64,000 bases of DNA. It comes from Anthonomus grandis grandis. Its lineage: Eukaryota; Arthropoda; Insecta; Coleoptera; Curculionidae. The stretch spans positions 12,495,644 to 12,559,643 of the forward strand of contig NC_065548.1 of assembly GCF_022605725.1 (NCBI RefSeq). Direction: 5' to 3'. Positions 48,698 through 60,000 of the stretch are shown piece by piece. Each line of letters begins with the position of its first letter. Position 1 is the stretch's first letter. The position numbers and the translations under genes are program-made. The notes beneath the pieces were generated by a model. The model was not told where the DNA came from and did not search any database. It saw nothing but the letters and a program-made list of their open reading frames with translations.

Positions 48698-50328
48698 TGT
48701 GAATCTGGGTACGATAATTTAAAAGAGTTATATTTAGAAGTAATTCACCCTTGGTTAGTTGCTCAGAAAGTCCAGTTTCACGTTATATTGTTCTTGGATG
48801 AACACACATCTCACCTGACGATGTCCCTTAGCGAATTTTGCAGTAAAAATAATATCATCCTAATAGCTCTTTGTCCCAACGCAACACATATTTTGCAGCC
48901 ACTCGACGTGGCTGTGTTCCGACCGTTGAAACTTGAGTGGAAAAGAGCGTACACCGATGGAGAATGGAAAACCAAGGCCAAAAGATTACCAAAGACTTAT
49001 TTGCGCCTATCTTGGAATCCACTTTTCAAAAAATGACCAATATACCAGATAGAATTAAAAACGGGTTTCGAACCTGCGGGCTTGGTCCCCTTCAATGTTG
49101 AGAATATAAAATTTTCCAAATATTTCAAAACGCAAACCGGAGCACAAAATCATCGAGAGAATCCTGAACAGCCTACAAAATCACAAGCAGCTTTAAGAAG
49201 CGTGGAACAATATATTCCACCAGAGACCTTTAGATTATTTCAGCTTTCCGTCTGGGAAGGACCAATAGAACATACTAGCCTGTTTTTACTCTGGATGAAA
49301 ATGAAGACCGAAGGAGCCAATAAACATACCAATGCAATAGTAAAGTTTGTTGATGAAGCACAAGGTGAAAATGAACTCCAAGAAGACTTTGCCGCGGGTG
49401 ATTCTTCTACAGAGGCAGAATTTTACAACGAAATGGATGTCACAGGTGTCAATGAAAATGACAAATTAATGAATGACGAGTCACAAGTGGATAATCAACT
49501 TCAAGAAGACACTGAAATTGATATTACAGAAATGATTGACTGTTCAAATTTATCTCTTCCAGTAGGTGTTGCTGAAGATATTCCCATCATAATTGCAAAT
49601 ACATTCGATGAATCTCAACATGACGTACAAGTGGAAAACTCTTGGCATAATATTTCTTCTCCTGTAAAACAAAACTTTCAAGAAATTGGCTCTGACCAAA
49701 TTACGACAATGCCCAGCAATAAAACAGATTCTATAAGCGAGAAAAACTCGAATTTAGAAAAAAAAATTCGCCTTTGCAACAAAATGTTGCTTTAGATGAA
49801 TCTGTTCCGACTCCATTCAAGAAAATTTTATTTTGGCCTACACCTAAGGAAAACAGTGCTAAGCCTAAACCAGTTAAGGATAGGGTACCTGCTGTAGCAA
49901 CTTCATCTCAGTGGCAACAATATTATCAAAAAAAAGAAGAAAAGAAGAAACAAGAAGAACAGCTAAAGCTAGAAAGAAAGATAAAGCGTAGCCAAAAGAA
50001 AGAAGTGGGAAACGAAAAGAAGAAGGTCAAGACTAAGACTGCTGTTCCACAAAAGGTTTCAAGAAGAATTTCTAACCGAAGAGTGACAAATAAAGTACAG
50101 AATGTTAAGAGGGACCTGTTTCCTACAAAAGAAAATATTGCAGTCACTGGGCATTTAACCACTGAAGCTGCAACATCTAAACCTTTAGAAGAATCTTGGT
50201 ATTGTACATTGTGCGATACTGACGAACAGCTCGACATGCGTCTGTGTACTTTCTGTCTGAAATACTACCATGAGGCTTGTCTTGGTTTAACAGAGAGTGA
50301 TAAAGATGAACTTCAGTGTCCCTTTTGA
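48698..50328 (+). pseudogene. pogo/Tigger-like transposase with PHD-type finger, 5' truncated and broken
   Basis: The preserved part begins within the DDE domain (ESGYDNLKELYLEVIHPWL, VILFLDEHTSHLT, NIILIALCPNATHILQPLDV) and continues to NGFRTCGL in a shifted frame near 49030-49075. A long acidic linker follows (49082-49795), then after a poly-A frameshift near 49765 a Lys/Glu-rich coiled-coil-like stretch (KKEEKKKQEEQLKLERK). The last part is a C-terminal zinc finger, WYCTLCDTDEQLDMRLCTFC through KYYHEACLGL, ending QCPF before the TGA at 50326-50328. The C-x2-C...C-x2-C...H-x2-C pattern is PHD-like and is seen in other insect pogo-type transposases. The N-terminal DNA-binding part is missing and at least three frameshifts are visible. 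Confidence 0.8.
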
Positions 50329-51054
50329 CAGTGATCAGAAATTAATGGATACCTATGTTTAATAAATTTTTGGCAATTAAATAAATGGTGCTTTTATTTT
50401 AATTTTAGCTTTAGTATTTAATATAATTATTAATATAATATTTGAGAATGAACTCTTAACAAATTTCGTTTTCTACCTACATAATATTATCTATTGACTA
50501 CTTAGATACCTAAGTAGTAATACTCTATGCCGATAAAAGGATCTTATATATGCTGAAAACTAGAGCATGCTTTTATTTAGGTGTGCCGATAATCTGGGCA
50601 GAGGAGGCTTCTTATTTATTTCCTTTTGTGAGTAGCATATGTTTATTTTAGGTTAAAATAAACAGTCCGTCTAAAATATGACACATTTTACTAGCCAAAT
50701 AAATACTCAGAATATAGGTTGGGCAAATATTTTATTTACTAAATGAATTAAAATGATGCCCAAAGGCATTCTAACAAGCTAAAGGTGCCGATAATAGGAA
50801 CGTTTACCTTATTCAGGGTGCTACCAAAACATGAAGTTTCTAAAGACCATACATATTGCCAAATAAAATTTGATTTATTTGGAAAACAAAACATTTATAT
50901 GTCATTAGACAATGCTCAGCGTGAAAATGCTATTATAGTATATTATACTATTATAGACACAGTGAAATCGTAATAAATAATCATGCAGTTTTACGTCGCT
51001 TAATTGATATCGTAATTTTTTTAAGTTGTCAAGAATTATCGTTTAGGATTCTCT

Positions 51055-51460
51055 TCTTCAGATTGAGATAGAGATATATAAATGCAAATTCGATTTTTCC
51101 ACCTTTTTATATATCAATGTTTCATTTTCTTATTAGCATTTGGATTGGCTAAGAATAGTGGTTTTCTCCCACAATATGTCTTTATACTCAACAAACATCT
51201 TACATTTCTACTTTATTCTAGTTTTCAAATTGAAATAAGGATGTATAGGTACATGAGAATTCATTTTCCTATTAGTATTTAGATCGGCTAAGAATAGTGT
51301 TTTTCTCCCGTAATGTGACTAATCATACCTGAAAAACATCATTTCATTCCCTTTTTTTTCTAATTTTCAAGTTGAGATAAGGATATATTAATGAGAATTC
51401 AATTTTTCACCTCCTTTATATATCATCTGTTTCATTTTCTTAATAGTATATAAGTAATAT
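51055..51460. repeat. Three diverged tandem repeat units, ~150 bp
   Basis: GAGATARRGATATATNAATG, ATATATCAWYTGTTTCATTTTC, TTAGTATTTAGATYGGCTAA and AAGAATAGTGNTTTTCTCCC recur in the same order, with units starting near 51062, 51225 and 51372; the second and third units are incomplete. Confidence 0.5.
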
Positions 51461-52689
51461 AGTCTTATAAGTAATTATACCTAAATCTCTAGTCAACACC
51501 AAAGGCAAAATTCCCGTCACACCCATATCTGGTGTTTATAGACTAAAATGTTTTTATCCTGACTGCTATATCGGACAAATATAACCAGTAGCTCTTCTCC
51601 TTTCGCCAATCATATTATTGAGGCTCGACATAGGTTCGAGCCTAAAGAGTATACCAAAGTGCTCCACGCTTGCAAAATAATTTAAAGTTGGATCTTTTGG
51701 AAATCCTGGAAATACTTAAATTAAACCATCAAATCACCGGTTAACATATGCACACATGAGCAACTATATTTTAATGACTTCTTTGGTTCCTTAAGTCCTT
51801 ACAGTAACACTAACCTTTGATTCGACTTATTAACATATTTAAAACTCAATTATTTATTTACATCCTATAATTCTCTGTAAGTTTTTTACAATTTTAGTCT
51901 GTATTTTTTAATGTCATCTGTCAGAATAAATGTTCGTAAATGTTTTTTAAACTGTTTGTAATATATTTTAGAGTCTGATGATAGCAAGAACACTTTCCAA
52001 AATGCATCACTCCTGAAATTAGAGGACTAGCACTTTATTTGTAGAGAAAAGACTTCCCCTACTTACTTTTTTAATTAAGTAAGCCATTATAAAAAATTAA
52101 ATTGGTAGTAGTCAAGAGATGAAACCAATATATGAAATAATTGTATATTTAAAAAGTCTAACAGGTATCCAGAAATGGTGTCGAAAATGATTTATATGAG
52201 TTTATCATTCGAAGTATCTACTGGCTATCCAGTGCATAATTACTGTCCATACATGAATATCTATCGGACACTCCCTTTATCCAAAAACTGAAATCCAATG
52301 GACTTGTGCTATCTGAGTTTTGCCTCCGTCACTTTTTAACACAGTAGAACCAGTCCTACAGATAAATAAAATTAAATTCCGTGATCTTGAAAGAGAAATC
52401 GAATTATACTTTAAACTAGTTAATTCTACACCATTTGGGCTGCAGCACTCACAAAAACTGGCGACTTTCTGCAATAACTGACATTGACAATTATATTTAA
52501 TAGCTACTAGCAAACAAAAACAAACTACAATTTTTGATAAATGTTGGAAAATCATTTAATAAACAGGTTAAAGAGCATGAGACCCAAATGAGATTCCTGA
52601 GCAATACAAGAGGGCACAGGGAAAGACTTAGACAAAACAATTATTTAGTTTTACACACTGAAATCTCTCACGCGAATAACTCTTAAGCC

Positions 52690-52840
52690 AAAAAAGGAAA
52701 TAATTATATTTTAACCAAATTCGCAAGCATTACAGCAAAATTCACTCTATCAAAAGCTTTCGAGAAGTCTGTATATACAGCGTTCACCTGCATACCTTTT
52801 TCAAAAATAGCCAAGAAGCAGTTCTCATAAGACACGAGGT
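52690..52840 (-). pseudogene. LINE reverse transcriptase scrap, minus strand
   Basis: Minus-strand 52830-52700 reads AIFEKGMQVNAVYTDFSKAF followed by DRVNFAVMLA, which is motif A of a non-LTR reverse transcriptase. Neighbouring sequence is too decayed to extend it. Confidence 0.6.
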
Positions 52841-53871
52841 TAGTAATTTTGACAAATCCAATATGTCAGTTGTAAATTTTATGACTTTTTTTCTAAATTC
52901 TAATAGTAAAAATTAAATTCTAATCAGGAATTTAAGGTATAAGAAATAAAACTCTCCAGACCATTTTCAACTTCATAGTTCATCATCTAATAATTGTTTA
53001 TTGACTGACATTTAGCGATCTTAATGCATAAGTTTTGATATTTTATTTTATATCTAAAACAGAGATATTTAAACCTTCATAGTTTCTATACAACAAAAAT
53101 TGCCTTTTAGATAATGATACAAAAAAAAATTGTAAAAACATTTACATATATAATCAATAAATATAATAAATTTATTTACATAGAGAGGGGTTTAAGAAAA
53201 GTGTAAAACTTATAGTTGGTACTTGACCTTGCTGTTATTATCGTCTCGTAATAGTGTCAAAATTATCAAATAAATTTACATTACTTCAAAAAAAAATTAT
53301 TAATTAATATTGTAATCAATGTTCGGTCAACATTATATTGGAAAAAAATACGCCCCATGCAGCGTAAATATTACACATTCGGAAATTTACATATAAATTA
53401 CTTTAGAAGATGGATAACGACTAGGCATACTTTTTTTTTACAATTTTTACATGGAGTTTACACTATCTATACAAAAAGATACAGCAATAAATGATTTCTA
53501 TAATATTTTGGGGACGTTTACACCGGAGTTAATACCTTCATAACATAATTATTATCTCCAGTTTATTTATATGTATACTCCAGTGTGAACAAATAAGTTT
53601 AATTTTTTAAATTTATCAGAAGATACCATAACTTCATCTACTATCACGAAAATTTATTACTAAAACATTTATTTATTTTTTAAACATACTTATTTAAATA
53701 AATATTTAAAAAAAGTCCATCTTTTATCCAAGCTGCTTCATGTGGCTTTCCCATTTCTGTATATTATATTATATTAAGAAAATATATTATTGTGGTGGAA
53801 TGATCAAGAGGGATGACGTCACAAAAAACAACTTATTACATAAACAATTATATTAACTAAGGTCATTTTGA

Positions 53872-54089
53872 TTATGTTCGTTTATTGGCAGTACTGGACA
53901 GGTTGGCACAAATATTGCTTCGTTCTACATGTTGATATCCCCCTATTGGACGGTTGTCTCTCTCTTTCAAGGTGGAGGAGAGTGAGCTGCTGCTCACACC
54001 GCTGTCGCTCGATTTTTCACTGAGGCAACTTTTGCCCAAAATTGTTAAGGACCCTTGCTCGCAAAGCTCCGAGTTAACAACGTACTTTA
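53872..54089 (-). CDS. SASH-like gene, terminal exon
   Basis: The acceptor TTGTTGCAG precedes the exon edge at 54089. Joined in phase 1 it encodes VKYVVNSELCEQGSLTILGK, a Ser-rich stretch SSDSGVSSSSLSS and RPIGGYQHVERSN before the TAA. A Ser-rich tail of this kind is a likely phosphorylation region, by inference. Confidence 0.75.
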
Positions 54090-57000
54090 CTGCAACAAAA
54101 TTGAACAGTTAAAATTAATCTGAAAAATCCTGATTGGGTGAGGAGGTTCCTCACCAGAAGAAAACTTCTCATCAAACGAGTCCTCCACCGTTTTCTTCCT
54201 ACTGATCAAATTCCTCTTGACCGGGTCCAGAAGTGACGTTTGCCCATGCAACGTGACGTACGAGTCTTTGACTTTGAGGTCCGTCGTTGCCTGATGCATA
54301 CTCATTTCGTACTCTGCACCACCCTTGACGTTCAATTGATTTTTCTGCGCCTGTCGCACCTAATCCCACCAAAACCAATGCGAAAAAAAATCACTAAAAT
54401 TCTAAAAATATTCCCAAATAATTTACGCACCTACCCTAGCCAGAATCTCGTTGTTACACTGCTCGACCACCGAGTCCAGATTATTTTTGTCGCCCTGATC
54501 GCTTACGTCTGACTGAGGAGACACGTGTGCCCTCTTGTGGCTGTCATAACAACCCGAATCCCTTGACGTATGACGTCTGCCAAACGGTTTGCGCTGTTGT
54601 CGCTGATCGTCGTTCTCGCTACTTGATCCTGCTATGTCCAAGTCGCTTCCAGCTAAAATATTCAACGATCTTGAAAGGGTAAAGATTGAAAAAGCGAAAC
54701 TTACAATCAAGTTCATGAAGAAACTGCACTGCAGTTAAAATCTTTGCCCGATGTTCTCCGTTTACTATGCCCAAGTAATCCATGTCAGACGGTTCGATTT
54801 CCTTAAACAGTTCCAGGTCTTCGTAACCGTTTAGGATGAACACAGAAACATATTCGGATAAGCCAATTTTTTGCAATAGATCTTGCACAGATATAGGTCG
54901 ACCTTTAAAGGTTTTAACCCATTTGGCGTCTTTTTTCAGCTTGACAGTTCTTTCACTAAGGAGTTCAACGTTTTTAAACTTAAAAGTTCCCTTTTTGCCA
55001 TGGGAGATTCCTTTCCATTGCCCATTTGCATTCATCGAGAGTATATCGATTATATCACCAGCCTAAACAGAAATTTAACCTCAGTATATATAAAAAACCA
55101 GAAAACTAAATCTAGTTTTACCTTGAATTTGAGAGCCTCCTTATCATATGGACTAGGAATCTGATCTACGAGTGCTTTAGCCCTTCCGATGATCTGTTCT
55201 GTAGGGCTGGGCTCCACGTCTTCATTTGATATGGAGCTATGGTTGCTGCCAGCCCTTACTAAAGCTTGTGTACTCGATCCAGAACCACTTGGAATACTTT
55301 CAACGGAACTAGCAGAGAATGTGTGAGTTTGTTCTTGGGAAACTCGCTGCTCCTCCCCTTTGAGTCTTGAGATTTTTCTTTGGACGTCTTCTCTTAGTCC
55401 ACGGACTTTTCCTACTAGGCTGGACACCCCTGATGATCTTCCATCGCTAGACTGGAGAAAAACGTTTTTAATAAATTGAGTACACTGTGAAAGGCGCTAA
55501 AAAATCTAATTTTAAGAATCCTAGCAACGATTTTATTGATTTTCGTTTGAAGAGTGTCCTTGAAATATTGAGTAGTTCTTTAATTGACTTAAGAAATCTT
55601 GATACTGCCACAGGCTTTGTAAGATTTAAAAGCAAACTCATATAATGATTTTAGTGTCATAATAACAATGAAATGTTAAATGGGAAAATATGCTCAATCT
55701 TACCACATGGACGGTAGCAATCTGCTGCTGACTGCAATTACTGAATTCTTCCTGATCTTCATAGTCTGAACTTTGGCTAGGGGAGAGGCCATCCTCACTT
55801 CTCGGATAATTATGGCTCCTTCTACTCATTTACAAAAATTATTTACAAATTTTGTTACAGATTATTGCACCCTACTCACCTGAAATGCCTGCCTTTGTTA
55901 CTCTCCAGAGGGGTATAGTACTGTGGAGATATCATGCTAGTCATCTCCATAATTTCTGATCTGCTAGTGTCCATGGACAAGGTGGATAGGCGAGAGCTTA
56001 CGCTCTGAACGTCTGAGCTTGCGTAGTCGCCACTTTCGCGTTCTTTGGAAGACCTGTTGATGCCAACACAGTTAAAACAAAGACTGATAGGTAAGCAACA
56101 AAAAGTGTTACCTAAGTGGTATGATCGTGGGCGGATATCCCGCCTCTCTAGGCAAAATCAGACCCCGCCTAGGAGTCTGACAATGGGCGGTAGGTAGCGA
56201 AATGTCACCTGCACTGCGCAAAGATATTACACCCTCGCCATTTTTTTGGTCTGGACGTACGTTTAGCGTAAAACATACTCTTCCATTCTAGAGGGAAAAT
56301 TAATTATTCTAATGATTAATGAAGAGGATTTTGGTAAGTCTTACCTGGATTGTTGCCTGCCCACCTCCTCCCATTAAAAAATCTTCCGGGTCACTTTCGT
56401 ATGGGGGTTCGTCGTACCAGTGGCCCAATCGGAGGTCGTGAGGGTGGGCAACACCTGCAGGCGCTAACATTCGGACATCGTCGTCGTACATGTACGTATC
56501 GTCTGCAAAAAAATAATTTTAGTACTTTTTTTACTGGTGGAGTTGATGGAGATGGTTGGCTTAAATGACATTCTTTCTCAAATTTCGTTTAATTAAAGTT
56601 GAAAAAGTGTAATTAATTATTAAATCTTTTATGGTAAAAACTGATTTTTGTATTATACTTAATTAGCTCAGTTGGCGTGGCTGAATTCGCGACGGCTTTT
56701 TTCAATATTTTTAATGTTAACAAAATTCTAACCTAAAATATCTGCAGTAAATGCAAAAATGACATCTTAACAAGCCATTATGTGGCAGTTGGTCCAGATT
56801 TTTCCACAAAAAAATCTTGTTCTGAATTAAACGCTTTTGAGATTATGGAATTGAAGGGTTCTTGTCCGTTGACATTTTTGTCAAGATAGTGAGAAAGGCT
56901 TTAAGAAGGTGCACAGTTTGGCATCAGCCAGTGAACCTCAGGAAGAAACGGATATTTTATAGGAGCTACAAGAACGCCAATAACGAGCTAATAATATCAT

Positions 57001-60000
57001 GTTATTTAAAGTTCTAGAAGGAGATGACCTCCAAGAAGCCATGAACCTACTTGCTATATTGTCTGATAACCCACCTCGCATAAAAGGGACCTCAAGTGTA
57101 CATAAACCAAACAAAAATTTAAAAAAAGGCGAGGTGGATCAACTGATAAAAAAGGGCTCAAGAGACCGAATATATTTATTAACTCTGATTGAAGAGAGAA
57201 AGATACACGGCAGTTTAAACCGAGTTGAAAACACGGAAAGAGGACGGTGAAACTGTAGTCATTAAATACTTGAATGGATACTTCTCCTAGGATATGTAAA
57301 TCCAAGAATTATGAAGTTCTTTATCAAAATCTTTCTACTGACTGTTACCCTATTATTATCCTATCAAAAACATAACTGATAAATGATATTGGTAATAATG
57401 AAATAGGGTTGTTTGATTACAGCATTTATCACTGTGAGAGTAATCCAAATCCAAGTAGTGCACTAAGGGTTGGAGGTGTGCTAATAGCGGTACTAAGAAC
57501 TATCACTAGTTTAGTACTAGTCGTTTCGTTGAGCAGAGAGTAAGATAATGCAATTTAGTCCAGGTGCTTGGGAGATAGAACTGAAACTTTCCAATATTTG
57601 CAAATAACTAAGCCGATTTTAATAGTTTAGATGCAACAAGGCGAAAACGGTTAAATATCGGAATGATTATGGATATGAAGGTAGTAAAAATCACCCCTAT
57701 ACATACAAAAGCTCCTCAAATTGAGCCCAACAATTATAGACCAATATCAGTCCTAAACACTTTTTTAAAAATTACAGAAAAAGTGATAAATAGAAGATTG
57801 ACTGATTTTATAAAAACATAATTTGGACCGTTATCAATATGGGTTTTAAAAAAACAGCAGTAGCTGAGTAGCAACAGCAGACTAATTTGAATATGTAGCA
57901 GGTAAACTTAATATAAATAAAATATGTGCGTGTCAATCATATTCATCGATTTATAAAAAGCTTTTGACACTGTTGATATAAGACAGTTTACCCAATAAAC
58001 TAAATTTAACGGTAAACTGCAGTCTATAGTAATTCTTCCTAAATCTTACGGTTTTTCACTTGCTGGAGTCCTTAAGCTCACTTTGTAAGTTAAGTATATT
58101 AATTGTCTTTTAAGAATGAAAATGTCAAATTCTTTTAAAAGTAAAATCTAGCAATTCTATAAAACTTACCTGAGGTCATTGGACCTCTTATTCCTTCCTT
58201 TCCTAACTGCAATAAACCCTGTTTTATGTCTCGTAAAATCTAAAATAAAATACATAATTATAAGTTATAAATAAGCTGTAAAATAAGTTCTAATTAATAA
58301 TAAGTTATGCATAACCTAAATGGATATTAATGGATATTTTCAATTTTATATAAAATATTTGCTTAGGCTTAGCAGAAGAAAGTGCAATAAAAATACAAAT
58401 AAGTTACAAATTGAGCAAAAACATAAGAATGGCTTAGGACATAAACATTTATATAGATCAAAAATTGAATTTATTTTTACTGTCACCTATAAAGCCTCAA
58501 TGTAACTTTGTCAAGATGGCAGGAAAAAGCTACTGTAACACCTAAATGCCATATAATCCCAAAAACTTTGCCTCCCTTGCCTTATAAAACATGACATATG
58601 CTACACACTATCCCTCTGGGAAATCCAGGAACTTCAGATCTTCCCGGTCAGGAAAACTAGCGCAATAGCGATACAAGGTGTGTGTGTGGGGAAGAGGGAG
58701 GGATCGCATCCTGGAAAAAGCCCTTATATGCATGTAAATGTTACGTAGTACATGGCGAAAGGGGGGTCGTTAAATGCGGTGAACCGCGGAATTTTATTCA
58801 AATAAAACAACTTGGGATCATCATTTATTTAGGGCCAAACTACGGCCGGGATAATTGCAATTGCTTATTTAGATCGTAAATTTTCGGCTTGAGTTGGGTG
58901 AGTTTTTCTTAGCGGTATTCCGAATGCTTGGGGTCTGGAAGAACAACGAGTTTTTTGGGAAAGAGTGTTTAAAGAGTGGGTTTTGCTAGTTCTTATTACA
59001 CTCTATTTATTACTTTTGAATTATGACGTATATGCACAAACTTTGAAATATTTTACCTTTTTTTAATTAGGATTATTTGAACCTTCAAAAAAATTTTTTT
59101 AGGTATATTCGGTTATAAAAGTTTATTTTACAACAATTTATTTTTGGGTAACAAAGACACACTTAAAATTACTTTCTTCTAAATGTTACTCTTAATGATT
59201 TTTGTGGATATTTAATAGAAAAATTATAATGTAACACCAGAACATAATATTGATTTGTATCAAAACAATTGTGTAATATAATTTTCTTAAATATAAGGTT
59301 TTTATTTTTCCTAGAAAATTTTTCAATTTTTATAGTTTCTTTTTTAATAATTTTTTTATTTTATTATTTATTCTCGGCTAAGACGTATTTGGCATTTTTA
59401 TTATTATTAATTAAATAATTTATATAGTTTTCAGATATTTAATTAATATTTCTATTAGTTTTTTCATTAGAACTAATTTTAAAATTTTAGTTAATTTTTA
59501 ATTTTATGACTTTTTCAACATTACATTTTTCTGAAATTTTTTTACTAAAATATTTATTATGGAGTAATAGGTATGTATTTTTTACCTTCATTAAATTTAA
59601 CTTTTATCCTTATATCACTTAAGAATAAATGTTAAATATATTTTTTCTTCCGTTCTTAATTTTTTTTTTTGTATTTTTAAACAAATTAATCTTTAAAATC
59701 AATATTATTTATTAATAATTTTATAATGCTCAAGAAAATAATTAATTATCATAAGCAACAAATTAAATGCTAATTTTTTTTCTATTTATTGATTTTTTCT
59801 TTTCTTGGTAATTATCATAAATCTAGTATTTTACTCATTACTAATTTTGATATTCAATTTATTGATTTATTAACTTATTATAAAATTTAACTTAAATTCA
59901 TGTTCGTGATTACTTTTTCTCATTCCTCATTTTTTCAGGATTCCTTTTTTTCAAGTTTTTAGTCAAAATTTGATGAATATTTATTATAACTTATAGTTTT

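Larger units (their letters stand above)
50330..53870. other. AT-rich gene-poor spacer
   Basis: Apart from the repeats and LINE scrap listed separately, no gene is recognised. The motif GTGCCGATAAT occurs at about 50584 and 50786 and may be a relic of a duplicated element end. Several AATAAA motifs are expected by chance in such AT-rich DNA. Confidence 0.4.
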
